NCBI RefSeq assembly: GCF_003432485.1
Contig: NZ_QVNQ01000005.1
Location: forward strand, 62,001 to 126,000
Direction: 5' to 3'
DNA from: Actinomadura spongiicola
GTDB lineage: Bacteria > Actinomycetota > Actinomycetes > Streptosporangiales > Streptosporangiaceae
Length of the DNA: 64,000 nt
Positions 8,638 to 18,049 of this stretch are shown in pieces (the stretch's first letter is position 1; each line of letters opens with the position of its first letter). A model generated the notes under the pieces. It saw only the letters and a program-made list of their open reading frames with translations. It had not been told where the DNA came from and searched no databases. Made by a program: the position numbers and the translations under genes.

Positions 8638-8914
8638 CTTCCGCAGCGGTCGCCGCCCGCTTCCCTCGGCAGCGGCCGGCGGTAGTGGAAGCGGCCTGGG
8701 AGGAAGCGGCCTTGGAGGCCGGGGTGGGGGTGCCGATGGTGGGGTCTGCGCGGCGGTCGTGACGGGGGCCTTCCGTGCGGGTCTCATCGGCCTTTCACTG
8801 ACGCGTCGCTGACGCCCCTCACCGGTTCGGCATGCCGCCGACTATCTCCTCGAAATTCATCTTCGAAGAGGCTGTCGGCGCAGGTGAGGGGCGGTGAACG
8901 CCCCACGGGGGCGG

Positions 8915-10348
8915 TCACCAGGGGGACAGCACCAGCGCCTGGACGGTCACCGCGGTCGCGGCCTGCGCCGCCAGCCACGCCCTGGCCGGGGGACGGTGCA
9001 GGGCCGCGGCGGTCATCAGCCACGCGGCGTACGGCACCCAGATCCGTTCCACCTCTCCCCTGGTCACGCCGGAGACGTCCAAGGCCAGCGCCCCCACCAG
9101 CCCGGCCGCGGCGAGCGCCGCGACGGCGGCGGGCGGGGTGCGGGCCCGGTTCCGGGCCGCGTCGCGCAGCGCGGCCGCCGCCCGGGGCAGCGCGTGCGCG
9201 ACCGCCGGGCCGGTCAGCAGGCCCAGCACGGCCAGGTTCGCGGCCGAGAAGTACACGTAGGAGCGTTGCGCGGACCCGCGGCTGACCAGGTAGGTGTCCA
9301 GGGTGGCGCGGACACCGTCCGGCCACCAGAACCCCAGCGCCGTGAACACCGCCGGCACCACCGCCAGGCCCCCGGCCGCCGCGACCACCAGCGCCGCGCG
9401 TGCCCGGCGCGGCGCCCGCGCCGCCCGCACCCCCGCCAGGACCGCGGCCGTCAGGGGAACCGCCGCGAGCGGCAGCAGCCCGTAGCTCAGGTAGGGCAGG
9501 CAGCCCAGCAGCAGCCCGCCGCCCGCGGCGGCGGTGACCGCGCCGGGCCCGCCGCCGCGGCGGGCCGCGACCGTGAGGAGCGCCGTGCCCCAGGCGCCCA
9601 CGGCCATGAACAACGCGTCCATCGCGGTCGCGACCCACAGCGCCAGCGGCGCCAGGACCAGGAACGGCACCGCCGCCCGCGCCACGCGTTCCCCGGCCGC
9701 GCACCGCACCGTCAACGCGACCGCGGCGACCGTGGAGGTGCCCGCGGCGATGACGATCGCCGCCGCCCAGCCGGTGCCGCCGAGCCCGGCGCGTTCCAGC
9801 GCCCACAGCGCCAGGGTCGGCAGCGGCGGATGCCCCCGCACGTGGGTGGTGTAGCCGCCGAGGCGTTCGGTGAACGTTTCCACCCACAGCAGCGGGTCCG
9901 GTCGCAGCTGCGGCAGGCCCGCCGGGTATTCGGTCGGCGCGTCCAGGGGCCGGGCGAGCGCGTCCCACCCGTCGGTGGTGGCCAGCGCCACCGTCCACAC
10001 CGCGGCGGCCGCCCACGCGACCGGTGGCAGGGCCCGCCACGGCAGCCGCGCCGCCAGCACCGGCAGGAACGCCACGGCGGCGGCCGCGGCCGCGGCGGCG
10101 GGGAGCAGCCGCCAGGTCAGCGGCCGTTCCCGCGCCCGCGCGTGCAGGGGCGGCAGGTCGTCTTCGGTGGCCAGGCCGGCGCGGCGCAGATACCAGCCGA
10201 CCGTGAACGCCGCGATGATCCCGGCCGCCCACACCGCCACGGCGACCCACCCGGCCCTCCTCCCTCCCTTCCCCCGCCCCCATGGCGCACTTCGGGCCCG
10301 GGTTCTGATCCGGTCGCGGGTCTGGTCGCGGGTCTGGGTGGGCGTCAC
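8915..10348 (-). CDS. Polytopic membrane protein, probable GT-C-type glycosyltransferase
   Basis: A 477-residue protein with about ten to eleven hydrophobic segments. After the first one (AVWAAGIIAAFTVGWYL), a large extracytoplasmic loop holds GYTTHVRGHPPLPTL; HPPL-type loop motifs occur in GT-C mannosyl- and arabinosyltransferases that use polyprenyl-phosphate sugars. The GTG at 10348 follows GGGGAGG and overlaps the upstream stop by 4 bp (GTGA). Last gene of the seven-gene minus operon. GT-C identity is inferred from topology and this motif, not from a full match. Confidence 0.75.
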   Translation of the reverse strand: MTPTQTRDQTRDRIRTRARSAPWGRGKGGRRAGWVAVAVWAAGIIAAFTVGWYLRRAGLATEDDLPPLHARARERPLTWRLLPAAAAAAAAVAFLPVLAARLPWRALPPVAWAAAAVWTVALATTDGWDALARPLDAPTEYPAGLPQLRPDPLLWVETFTERLGGYTTHVRGHPPLPTLALWALERAGLGGTGWAAAIVIAAGTSTVAAVALTVRCAAGERVARAAVPFLVLAPLALWVATAMDALFMAVGAWGTALLTVAARRGGGPGAVTAAAGGGLLLGCLPYLSYGLLPLAAVPLTAAVLAGVRAARAPRRARAALVVAAAGGLAVVPAVFTALGFWWPDGVRATLDTYLVSRGSAQRSYVYFSAANLAVLGLLTGPAVAHALPRAAAALRDAARNRARTPPAAVAALAAAGLVGALALDVSGVTRGEVERIWVPYAAWLMTAAALHRPPARAWLAAQAATAVTVQALVLSPW

Positions 10349-10782
10349 CGACGCCTCCCCCGCCGCGCGGCGTCCCGGCGGGCCACGACCTTCCCCGCGA
10401 ACCCCGTCACGGACCCGGCCACGGGCCCGGCCGCGCAGAGCAGCACCACGACCGCCAGCACCACCGCCAGGTTGCGGTCGTAGGGCAGCGGCAGGCGGGA
10501 CGGCTCGTCGGCGCGGCGCCCGTACCCGAGGACGAGCGGCGCCGCCACCACGGTCACCGCTCCCCCGACGACCAACGCGGTCCGCGTGGCGCGCCGCCAC
10601 GGCCCGGGCAGCCGCCCGGTCGCCGCGCCCACCACCAGCACCACCGGGACCAGGACGGCGTCGTGCAGGACCGCGGCGCCGGCGAACCACACCGCCCACG
10701 CGGCGGCGTCGACGTGCGCGGCGATCCCGCGGGCGCCCCAGGCGATCAGCGCCAGTCCAGCCACGGCCACCACGACCCTCAT
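10345..10782 (-). CDS. Small membrane protein, four predicted helices
   Basis: 145 residues with hydrophobic segments at about 3-20, 30-58 (including AVWFAGAAVLHDAVLVPVV), 76-95 and 108-130. The short Arg-rich C-terminus should be cytoplasmic. I do not recognise the family. Overlaps both neighbours by 4 bp and therefore belongs to the operon, between the oxidoreductase and the GT-C-like protein; it may anchor or assist one of them. Confidence 0.8.
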   Translation of the reverse strand: MRVVVAVAGLALIAWGARGIAAHVDAAAWAVWFAGAAVLHDAVLVPVVLVVGAATGRLPGPWRRATRTALVVGGAVTVVAAPLVLGYGRRADEPSRLPLPYDRNLAVVLAVVVLLCAAGPVAGSVTGFAGKVVARRDAARRGRRR

Positions 10783-12008
10783 GTGATCACCAGCCGGTGC
10801 ACCCATTTGGTCTGCATGACCCCGGGCCGGTTGGGCGCGATCAGGCGGCACGGACGGCCGTGGTCGAGGTCGAGGGGCGCGCCGCCCAGGTCCAGGGCCA
10901 GCAGGGTCAGCGGGTCGTGCCAGTGCCGGGCGCTGACCAGCGAGGTGCGGTAGATCCCGGCGGCCTGCAGCGACTCCACCCGCACCCGCGCGTCGGCGGG
11001 GGCGCCGGCCAGGGCCAGCAGGTCCCGCAGCCGCACGCCGCGCCAGTCGCCGTCGACGCTCCAGCCCTCCACGCACGCGATCGGCAGCCGCGCCGAGTGC
11101 TGCGGGAGGGCGCGCAGCTCCGCCAGCGACAGGACGAGTTCGCGGCGGACGCGTCCGGTGACCGTCAGCCGCCATTCGGGGTCGCGGGCCGCCGCGGTCA
11201 CCCCCGCCGCGGCGGCGGACTTGTTGACCGGCAGGTCCCGCGGCCCGGCCGGGGTTCCGTGGCCGGGGCGGCGCGGCGCCAGCACCGCCAGCCGCGCCAG
11301 CGGCGCGAACGTCTCCCCGACCGTGGTCGCGGCGATGACCCCGCTCGCGGCGGCGACGGTGAGCAGGAACCCGCGGCGGCCCACCGCGTCCTGCGGGCGG
11401 GTCATCACCGCGCGCCGCGTGGCGGGCCACCGGTCGGCGGCGTGGATCAGCAGCGCGCCGACGACGATGTAGGCGGTCCAGTAGTGCGCGGTGGTGAACG
11501 GGAACGGGAACGCGTACCAGTACCCGATGTTCAGCACGCCGGTGACGGTCTGGAACAGCGCCCCGCCGACCAGCACGAAGATCGCCAGCCGGCGCAGCGC
11601 GTGCGTCAGCGACCGGGCGGGCGGCCACTGCCACAGCTTCGGGTAGACCGTCCACAGCTTGGCCAGCAGCAGCGGCACCGTCGCCAACCCGCCGATCACG
11701 TGGACGCCCTGGGTGACCCGGTACAGGTTCACCGGACGCGACGGCCACTGCGCCCAGCCGGGCGGGTGCTGCATGTAGTGGGAGATCAGCCCGGTCACGA
11801 ACGCCGACACGATGCTCACGCCCAGCGCCATGCCCAGCCACGCCGCGACCCGCTCGTCGTGCAGGCGGCTGGTGAACCGCCTCGACACCCCGTCCGGCCC
11901 AACCCGCAGCAGCCGTTCCGGTATCGCCCGCAGTCCCGTCCACGGTCGGCGGGTCGCCAGGCGGGCCAAGGCCGCGGGGACGGTCAGCGGTGGAGGGCGA
12001 CGAACCAT
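10779..12008 (-). CDS. Molybdopterin-dependent oxidoreductase with N-terminal cytochrome-b-like membrane domain
   Basis: Residues ~55-195 form a four-helix membrane domain with histidines placed to bind heme b (SHYMQH, GVHVIGG, TTAHYW, LLIHAAD), as in cytochrome b561 or YedZ-like proteins. A further hydrophobic segment with an RRGFLL start (~210-230) leads to an external sulfite-oxidase-fold domain (~275-409) whose molybdenum ligand should be Cys312 in LPIACVEGWSVDG; WVHRLV closes the fold. A membrane-bound heme/Moco enzyme that oxidises or reduces an unknown substrate outside the membrane. The ATG at 12008 overlaps the methyltransferase gene by 25 bp. Confidence 0.88.
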   Translation of the reverse strand: MVRRPPPLTVPAALARLATRRPWTGLRAIPERLLRVGPDGVSRRFTSRLHDERVAAWLGMALGVSIVSAFVTGLISHYMQHPPGWAQWPSRPVNLYRVTQGVHVIGGLATVPLLLAKLWTVYPKLWQWPPARSLTHALRRLAIFVLVGGALFQTVTGVLNIGYWYAFPFPFTTAHYWTAYIVVGALLIHAADRWPATRRAVMTRPQDAVGRRGFLLTVAAASGVIAATTVGETFAPLARLAVLAPRRPGHGTPAGPRDLPVNKSAAAAGVTAAARDPEWRLTVTGRVRRELVLSLAELRALPQHSARLPIACVEGWSVDGDWRGVRLRDLLALAGAPADARVRVESLQAAGIYRTSLVSARHWHDPLTLLALDLGGAPLDLDHGRPCRLIAPNRPGVMQTKWVHRLVIT

Positions 12009-12601
12009 CGGCCCGCCTCCTCCCAGGTGTCGGTGACGGTCGCGGCGCACGCGGCGGCGAGCCCGGCGGCGGCGTCGGCCGCCACGTGCGCCCAGGGGAA
12101 CCACGCGCCGACCGCGTGGCCCGACCGCAACCGCAGCGGCTCCACGTGGGACGCGGCGCCGGGCGGGTCGACCTCGACCAACGCCCGGCCGCTCGGGGCG
12201 AGCAGGGTCAGGACGCGGCGCAGCAGCGCGGCCGGGTCGCCGCCGATGCCGATGTTGCCGTCGGCGAGCAGCACGGTCCGCCACCGTCCGGTGCCGGGGA
12301 CACGGCCGAACACGTCCCGGCACAGGGCGGGGCCGCCCGCGGCGACCGTCAACGCGACCGCGGCGGGCGCGATGTCGATGCCCAGCACCGGGACGCCGCG
12401 TTGTGCCAGCGCCACGGTGAGACGGCCCGGCCCGGACCCGACGTCCAAGGTCGCGCCGTGACAGCGGTCCAGCAGCCCGCCGTCGCCGGGGCGGGCCGCG
12501 AGCCATTCCCGCACCGGCAGGGGCCTGCGGCGCCCGTCGGCGTGTTCGATCTCGACGGGGCCGCCGCCGCGCAACGCGTCCTCGTACAGTTCGCCGATCA
12601 T
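11984..12601 (-). CDS. Class I SAM-dependent methyltransferase
   Basis: 205 residues starting MIGELYEDALRGG. Motif I TLDVGSGPGRLTVALAQRG and motif II VLGIDIAPAAVAL mark the SAM site. The middle has LLADGNIGIGGDPAALL and the end EEAGRWFVALHR. It starts with ATGA overlapping the upstream DUF2064 gene. The acceptor is unknown. Its fixed place between a transferase and a Moco enzyme suggests it modifies the product of this operon. Confidence 0.88.
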   Translation of the reverse strand: MIGELYEDALRGGGPVEIEHADGRRRPLPVREWLAARPGDGGLLDRCHGATLDVGSGPGRLTVALAQRGVPVLGIDIAPAAVALTVAAGGPALCRDVFGRVPGTGRWRTVLLADGNIGIGGDPAALLRRVLTLLAPSGRALVEVDPPGAASHVEPLRLRSGHAVGAWFPWAHVAADAAAGLAAACAATVTDTWEEAGRWFVALHR

Positions 12602-13314
12602 GCCGAGAAGGCCCGGTCGGCGCGGGTGGCGGGATCGGGGCGGAGTGCGTGGACGGCCGCGGCGAACCGGCTCCACGGGCGGCCGCCGCGGGTGAGGGCG
12701 GCGGCCACGGACGCGGCGTCGGCGGGGGTGTCGACGTCGGTGAGGGCGGGCAGCTCGCCGACGTCCAGCCCGGCGGCGCGCAGCCGCGCCAGCAGCGCGC
12801 CGCCGGTGTCGGGGCGTGACATCGGGACGCCGCGCAGCAGCCGCGCGTCGGGGCGCCGCAGCCCCAGCAGCCAGAACCCGCCGTCGGTCGCCGGGCCGAA
12901 CACCGCGTCATGGCGGCGCAGGGCCCGGTGGGCCCGTGTGAGCAGCGCGGGCGTGACCTGCGGGGTGTCCATCCCGATGAGGACCAGGGGGCGGCCCGCC
13001 CAGGCGTCGGTGAACGCGTGGGCCAGCCGTTCGTCCAGGCCGCCGCCGCGCTGGGCGGTGACGGCGAACCCCGCGGGCAGCCACGGCCCGGGCGCGCCGT
13101 CCAGCGCGAGGGTGCGGCGCCCGGCCGGGGTGGCGGCGACGGCGGCGAGGGTGTCGCGCAGCGCCGCCTCGGCCAGCGCGGCGGCCTCGGCGGGCGTGTA
13201 GGCGGGCGTCAGCCGTGTCTTGACCCGCCCCGGCACGGGCTCCTTGGCGATCACGATCAGGTCCGCCGGGCCCCCGCCCGGGAACTCGGCGGCCGGGTCG
13301 GCGGCGGCGCTCAT
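12598..13314 (-). CDS. DUF2064/TIGR04282-type glycosyltransferase-like protein
   Basis: 238 residues of the nucleotidyl/glycosyl transferase A-like fold: the start LIVIAKEPVPGRVKTRL, a GGGLDERLAHAF motif, the metal-site region LIGMDTPQVT, and FGPATDGGFWLLGL. The family is often annotated as arsenosugar biosynthesis or rSAM-associated transferase, but that label comes from a few clusters and is not proof here. 4-bp overlaps on both sides couple it to the GT2 and methyltransferase genes. Confidence 0.88.
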   Translation of the reverse strand: MSAAADPAAEFPGGGPADLIVIAKEPVPGRVKTRLTPAYTPAEAAALAEAALRDTLAAVAATPAGRRTLALDGAPGPWLPAGFAVTAQRGGGLDERLAHAFTDAWAGRPLVLIGMDTPQVTPALLTRAHRALRRHDAVFGPATDGGFWLLGLRRPDARLLRGVPMSRPDTGGALLARLRAAGLDVGELPALTDVDTPADAASVAAALTRGGRPWSRFAAAVHALRPDPATRADRAFSA

Positions 13315-13979
13315 GGTGTCACCTCGGTCAGGACGCGGCGCATGTCGCGGACGGCGCGGACCGTCCCGCCGACGGTCCCGGTCACCTTGGACGACCCGGT
13401 GCGGGGACGGTACGCGACGTCGATCTCCCCGATCGGCCATCCGGCGCGGGCGGCGCGCAGCACCATCTCCAGCGGGTAGCCGAACCGGCGGTCGGCCAGG
13501 TCGAGCGCGAGGAGCGCGTCGCGGGGGGCGGCGCGCATCGGGCCGAGGTCGCGCAGGCGGGTGCCGGCGCGCCGGTTCAGGGACCGGGCCAGGACGGCGT
13601 TGCCGAGCCGGGCGTGCGGCGGCCACGCGCCGCGCCCGGTCGGGCGGCGCCGCCCGAGCACCAGCCCCGGCGCGCCGCCCTCGCGCAGGGCGTCGAGCGC
13701 GGCGGTGAGGCGGGGCAGATCGGCGGGGTCCAGGGACGCGTCGGCGTCCATGACGCACACCACGTCGCCGCGGGCGGCCAGCAGCCCCTGGTGGCAGGCG
13801 GCGCCGAAACCACGGTCGGGTGCCGCGACGACGCGGGCGCCGTGCCCGGCGGCGACGCGGGCCGAATCGTCGGTGGAGGCGTTGTCGACGACCAGCGGCC
13901 GGAACCCGGCGGGCATCCGGGTCAGCACCCACGGCAGCGCCTCGGCTTCGTTGAGGCACGGAAGAATCACATCGATCAC
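13311..13979 (-). CDS. Family 2 glycosyltransferase
   Basis: 222 residues with the GT2 N-terminus VILPCLNEAEALPWVL, a nucleotide site VVDNASTDDSA and the metal motif VMDADASLDP. The C-terminal half has YPLEMVLRAARAGW and IGEIDVAYRPRTG. No membrane segment, so it resembles dolichol-phosphate-sugar synthase-like cytoplasmic GT2 enzymes. The GTG at 13979 is taken although the ribosome-binding site is weak; it lies 37 bp after the epimerase stop. Confidence 0.88.
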   Translation of the reverse strand: MIDVILPCLNEAEALPWVLTRMPAGFRPLVVDNASTDDSARVAAGHGARVVAAPDRGFGAACHQGLLAARGDVVCVMDADASLDPADLPRLTAALDALREGGAPGLVLGRRRPTGRGAWPPHARLGNAVLARSLNRRAGTRLRDLGPMRAAPRDALLALDLADRRFGYPLEMVLRAARAGWPIGEIDVAYRPRTGSSKVTGTVGGTVRAVRDMRRVLTEVTP

Positions 13980-14016
13980 GGATCTGACGTTACTGTCGGT
14001 GACGGTCGCGCGACCC

Positions 14017-15132
14017 TTACGAACTGGTGACGGGCCGACGCGCGAACTCGGCGATGCCGTCCTCGAACGTGACCGTCGCGGTGAACCCGAGCTCGTGGCG
14101 GGCCCGGTCGGGGCGGGCGACGATGTGGCGGACGTCCCCCAGCCGGTAGTCGCCGGTGACGCGCGGCGCGGGCCCGTCGACCGCGGCCGCCAGCGCGGCG
14201 GCCAGGTCCCCGACCGTGCGGGGCCGGCCACTGGCGATGTTGTAGGCGCGCAACGCCCCCGGTCCGAGCGCCCCCGGTCCGAGCGCCCCCGGTCCGGTCG
14301 TGGTTGGGCTGGTCGTGGTTGGGCTGGTCGTGGCGGCGTGTTCCAGGGCCAGGACGTTGGCGCGGGCGACGTCACGGACGTGGACGAAGTCGCGGCGCTG
14401 TCCGCCGTCCTCGAACACCAGCGGTTCCCGGCCGTTCGCCAGCCGCGACCGGAAGATCGCCGCGACGCCCGCGTAGGGGGTGTCGCGGGGCATCCGCGGC
14501 CCGTACACGTTGTGGTACCGCAGCGCCGCGACGGTCCCGCCGGTGGCCCGCGCCCACGACGCGGCCAGGTGCTCCTGGGCGAGTTTGGTGTCGGCGTAGG
14601 CGTTGCGGGGGTCGGGTGGGGTGTCCTCCCCCACGGCGGCGGGGTCGAGGGGACGCCCGCAGGCCGGGCAGCCGGGTTCGAACCGTCCGGCGCGCAGCGC
14701 CTCCTCCGGGCGGGGCCCGGGGCGGACGGCGCCGTGCCGGTCGCAGGTGTAGGCGCCCTCCCCGTAGACCACCATCGAGGACGCCAGGACCAGGACGCCG
14801 ACTCCGGCGCGGGCCATCTGCGCCAGCAGCACGGCGGTGCCCTGCACGTTCACGGAGGCGTAGTCGGGCAGGTCGGACACGTCCACGCCGAGACCGACCT
14901 TGGCGGCCTGGTGGCAGACGGCGTCGACGCCCTCCAGCCGCCGCGCCACCGCGTCGGCGTCCCTGACGTCACCGACCGCCGGGCCGTCCGCCGGGCCGCC
15001 CGGAACGCCGGTGGAGGTGCCGTGGGGGCCGGGCCGGGTGTCGAGGCCGCGGACGTGGTGGCCGGCGGCGGTCAGGGCCTCGGCGATGTGCGAGCCGATG
15101 AACCCGGCCGACCCGGTGAGCAGTACGTTCAT
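14017..15132 (-). CDS. NAD-dependent epimerase with a four-cysteine insertion
   Basis: Extended SDR: TGSAGFIGSHIAEAL at the start, catalytic Ser in ASSMVVYGE and Tyr-x3-Lys in YADTKLAQEHL, sugar-site motif RYHNVYGPRMPR and DFVHVRDVA. Between the Ser and the Tyr sits an insertion (about residues 126-165) with a Cys before DRHG and a CPACG pair, a possible metal-binding knuckle. Residues ~278-304 are a 15-bp-period repeat tract (SPTTT and GPGAL units). First gene of the seven-gene operon; probably makes the sugar nucleotide used by its two or three transferases. Confidence 0.9.
   Translation of the reverse strand: MNVLLTGSAGFIGSHIAEALTAAGHHVRGLDTRPGPHGTSTGVPGGPADGPAVGDVRDADAVARRLEGVDAVCHQAAKVGLGVDVSDLPDYASVNVQGTAVLLAQMARAGVGVLVLASSMVVYGEGAYTCDRHGAVRPGPRPEEALRAGRFEPGCPACGRPLDPAAVGEDTPPDPRNAYADTKLAQEHLAASWARATGGTVAALRYHNVYGPRMPRDTPYAGVAAIFRSRLANGREPLVFEDGGQRRDFVHVRDVARANVLALEHAATTSPTTTSPTTTGPGALGPGALGPGALRAYNIASGRPRTVGDLAAALAAAVDGPAPRVTGDYRLGDVRHIVARPDRARHELGFTATVTFEDGIAEFARRPVTSS
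14253..14333 (-). repeat. 15-bp tandem repeats inside the epimerase gene
   Basis: Three copies of GCGCCCCCGGTCCGA-type units (14253-14297) are followed by two and a half copies of TCGTGGTTGGGCTGG (14298-14333). Both are in frame and encode GPGAL and TTSPT repeats in a loop of the enzyme. Confidence 0.85.
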
Positions 15133-15235
15133 GCCGACGAACGTAGAACGCCGCGGGCGCCGCCACGGCCGGACCGGGCCGGCCCTGCGCGGGCCGTTCG
15201 CACCTTGTAAGGACTTGCCGCCCACCCGCCGGGGG

Positions 15236-16303
15236 TCAGGCGGCGGTGAGCAGGGGCGCGAGGAGCGCGGCGGCCCTGTCGACGTCGGCGTCGGTGGTGC
15301 TGAGGTGGAACGCGCAGCGCAGCCGTCCCGCCCGCATCGACGCGATCACCCCGTCCGCGCGCAGCCGGTCGGCCGTGCCGTCGGGGACGGCCACCGACAC
15401 GATCGCCGACCCGCCCGCCGACCCGCCGGACGGTAGGCCGAGCGCCGCGCGGAAACGCCGCGCCAGCCGCACGTTGTGGTCGTGGACGGCGTCCACGCCG
15501 ACGCGTTCCAGCAGTTCCAGGGCGGGGGCGTGCCCGGCCCAGCACTGCCACGCCGGGGACAGGTCCAGGCGCCGCGCGTCCCGCGCCAGGCGCAGCGGCA
15601 GCCCGTACACCGAGTCCCAGATGTCGGCGCCGGCGTACCATCCGGCGGCGAGGGCGGGCAGGGCGTCCAGGGCCTCGGCGGTGCCGGTGAGGAAGCAGGT
15701 GCCGCGGGGGCCGAGGAGCCATTTGTAGCCGCCGCACACCAGCCAGTCGACGCGGTCGGCGGGCAGCGGCAGCCACCCGGCGGCCTGGGTGGCGTCCAGC
15801 AGGATCCGGGCGTGGTGCGCGCGGGCGGCGCCGATGACCGCGTCGAGGGGGGCGACGCGGCCGTCGGCGGACTGCACGGCCGACACCGCGACCAGGTCGG
15901 TGGTGTCGTCGACGTGGTCGGCGATCCGGTCCAGCGGGGCCGACCGGACGGTGAGGTCGGCGCGGGCGGCGAACGGCCACAGCAGCGAGGTGAAGTCGCC
16001 GTCGGCGACCAGGACGGTGGCGCCGGGCGGCAGCGACGCGGCGACCAGCCCGACGAAGTAGGACACCTGCGGCCCGCACGCGACCCGGGCGGCGGGGACG
16101 CCGAGCAGCCGCGCGAACGCCTCCCGGGACCGGGTGACCGCCTCGTCCAGCAGGGTGGGCGTCATCAGGCCGGCGGCCCGGTCCCGTTCGGCGGCGAGCA
16201 TCGCCTGGTGCGCGGCGCGGGGCGGCAGGCCGTAGGTGGCGGTGTTGAGGTAGGCGACGTCGGCGCCGAACCGGCGTTGCGCGTCCTGCACGGAGAGGGT
16301 CAT
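15236..16303 (-). CDS. PLP-dependent aminotransferase, class V fold
   Basis: 355 residues with [13 protein letters not shown] at the N-terminus, the cofactor Asp-x2-Gln in [13 protein letters not shown] and the Schiff-base lysine in [12 protein letters not shown]. This matches cysteine-desulfurase-like or kynureninase-like class V enzymes; no catalytic cysteine loop of desulfurases is evident, and the reaction cannot be fixed. ATG at 16303; the 84-bp gap to the divergent LysR gene should hold both promoters, so control by that regulator is likely. Confidence 0.88.
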   Translation of the reverse strand: MTLSVQDAQRRFGADVAYLNTATYGLPPRAAHQAMLAAERDRAAGLMTPTLLDEAVTRSREAFARLLGVPAARVACGPQVSYFVGLVAASLPPGATVLVADGDFTSLLWPFAARADLTVRSAPLDRIADHVDDTTDLVAVSAVQSADGRVAPLDAVIGAARAHHARILLDATQAAGWLPLPADRVDWLVCGGYKWLLGPRGTCFLTGTAEALDALPALAAGWYAGADIWDSVYGLPLRLARDARRLDLSPAWQCWAGHAPALELLERVGVDAVHDHNVRLARRFRAALGLPSGGSAGGSAIVSVAVPDGTADRLRADGVIASMRAGRLRCAFHLSTTDADVDRAAALLAPLLTAA

Positions 16304-16386
16304 GCACTGATCGTCGACCACCCCCCGCCATAGCACAAAGTACGGTTCCCTGGGTGACCCATAAACGGCGTTGATAGTTTGTGGGG

Positions 16387-17406
16387 ATGTTGGACCTGCA
16401 TCGGGGCCGGATCCTGCGGGAGGTGGCGCGGCTGGGGTCGATGACCGCGGCGGCGCGGGCGCTGGCCTACACCCAGCCGGCGGTGTCGCATCACATCGCG
16501 CGGTTGGAGGCCGAGGTCGGGACGCCGCTGGTGGTGCGGCACGGCCGTGGCGTGCGGTTGACCGAGGCGGGCCGGATCCTGGTCGAGCACGTCGAGGACG
16601 TCCTGGCCCGGATGGACGACGCCGAGGAGCGGATCGCGGCGATCGCCGGGCTGCGGGCCGGGCGGGTGCGGGTGGCGGTGTTCCAGACCGCGGCGGGCGG
16701 GCTGCTGCCGGACGCGTTGGCGGGGCTGCGGGCCCGCGCGCCGGGTGTGTCGGTGACGCTGGTGGACGCCGACCCGACCGAGGCGCTGGGACTGCTGCGG
16801 GCCGGGGAGACCGACATCGCGGTGGTGTTCCGCTACGAGCACATGCGTCCCGACACCGACGGGCGTTTCCGGGAGGTGGTGCTGGGCGACGACCCGCTGC
16901 GCCTGGTCGTCCCCGCCGGGCATCCGGTCGCCGCCGCGGACCGGCCGGGGCTGGGCGACCTGGCCGCCGAGACGTGGGCGTCGGGATGCGCGCGGTGCCG
17001 CGACCACCTGCGGTGGACGTGCGCGCGGGCCGGGTTCGTGCCCGACATCGCCTACGCCACCGAGGACCACGTCGCGATCCAGCGGCTGGTCGCGCGGGGG
17101 CTGGCCGTCACCACGCTCCCGGCGTTGGCGCTGGGCCTGCACACCGAGCCGGGCGTCGCGGCGCTCGACGTGCCCGGGGTCGGCCGCCGCCGCATCACCG
17201 CGCTGGTCCCGGCGGGCCCGCGTCCCCCGGCGGTGCGGGCGCTGTTGGAGGAACTGGTCGCGCGGCGGGTGGGCGGCGATGAGTTCGGGCGCCGGGCGTG
17301 GTCGACATCGGGTGAGACCCGACCCGACGAGGGCACCTTCGACGGGAACGGTTCCGCGGGAAACGGTTCCGATGAGGAAGGCGGGGACGACGATGACCGA
17401 CCGTGA
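16387..17406 (+). CDS. LysR family transcriptional regulator
   Basis: 339 residues. N-terminal winged HTH (about 1-60: [47 protein letters not shown]) and a periplasmic-binding-like effector domain (~90-300). ATG at 16387 gives the usual LysR start; a GTG two codons upstream is also possible. The C-terminal tail holds a GNGS repeat. Divergent from the aminotransferase gene, the usual LysR arrangement with its target. The 3' end overlaps the next gene by 14 bp. Confidence 0.93.
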   Translation: MLDLHRGRILREVARLGSMTAAARALAYTQPAVSHHIARLEAEVGTPLVVRHGRGVRLTEAGRILVEHVEDVLARMDDAEERIAAIAGLRAGRVRVAVFQTAAGGLLPDALAGLRARAPGVSVTLVDADPTEALGLLRAGETDIAVVFRYEHMRPDTDGRFREVVLGDDPLRLVVPAGHPVAAADRPGLGDLAAETWASGCARCRDHLRWTCARAGFVPDIAYATEDHVAIQRLVARGLAVTTLPALALGLHTEPGVAALDVPGVGRRRITALVPAGPRPPAVRALLEELVARRVGGDEFGRRAWSTSGETRPDEGTFDGNGSAGNGSDEEGGDDDDRP

Positions 17407-17914
17407 GCCCGGCGAGGCCCGTGACCTCGACATCTACGGCGGTGGGGAGCTGGCGTGGGACGCGGTGCGTGAGGCGCTGATCGAGGCGTTGCCGAAGATG
17501 GAGACGCCGGTGTTCCTGGGGACGGTCCGGCCCGACGGCCGTCCGCACGCGGCGGGCGTCGGCGCGCTGTGGTACGAGGGCGACCTGTACTTCACCAGCG
17601 GCCCCGGCACCCGCAAGTCCCGTGACCTGGCGGCGAACCCGGCGTGCACGCTGTCGATCCGCACGCCGATCGCGGACGTGGTGCTGGAGGGCGACGCGCG
17701 GCGCGTCACCGACCCGGCGGTGCTGGAGCCGGTCGCCGCCGGTTACCGGGAGGGCGGCTGGCCGGCGCGGGTGGACGGTGACGCGGTCACCGCGCCGTTC
17801 AGCGCGCAGAGCGCGGGCCCGCCGCCCTGGCACGTGTACCGGTTCACCTTCCACACCGTCGTCGCGGTCGGTATCCGCGAGCCGTTCGGCGCGACCCGGT
17901 GGCGTTTCTCCTGA
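17393..17914 (+). CDS. Pyridoxamine 5'-phosphate oxidase family (flavin split-barrel) protein
   Basis: 173 residues with the split-barrel pattern VFLGTVRPDGRPHAAGVG, LWYEGDLYFTSGPGTRKSR and ANPACTLSI. WHVYRFTFHTVVAV closes the domain. Binding of FMN, F420 or heme is typical for the family; which one applies is not visible. ATG at 17393 has an AGGAAGGCGGGG stretch upstream; an ATG at 17372 is the alternative. Start overlaps the LysR gene, so the two are probably cotranscribed. Confidence 0.88.
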   Translation: MTDREPGEARDLDIYGGGELAWDAVREALIEALPKMETPVFLGTVRPDGRPHAAGVGALWYEGDLYFTSGPGTRKSRDLAANPACTLSIRTPIADVVLEGDARRVTDPAVLEPVAAGYREGGWPARVDGDAVTAPFSAQSAGPPPWHVYRFTFHTVVAVGIREPFGATRWRFS

Positions 17915-18049
17915 CACCGGTCCGCGCGGTGACCCCGCCGTGCGGGTCGTGGGTTCGCGGCCGTGGGTCCGCGGTCGTGTCGACTTTGGTCTACCGGGCG
18001 TGGCCGTTCGGGCGATGCCCGCACCGTCGGTGCCGCCGAGGATGGCGGT

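Noticed and set aside
8915-15132. Assignment of the seven-gene operon to arsenosugar biosynthesis
   Set aside because: Only the DUF2064 member carries that label; no arsenic methyltransferase or radical-SAM ArsS is present, so the label is not used as a function.
15236-16303. Naming the class V aminotransferase EgtE (ergothioneine)
   Set aside because: No other egt gene is adjacent and the N-terminal sequence does not resemble EgtE as I know it.
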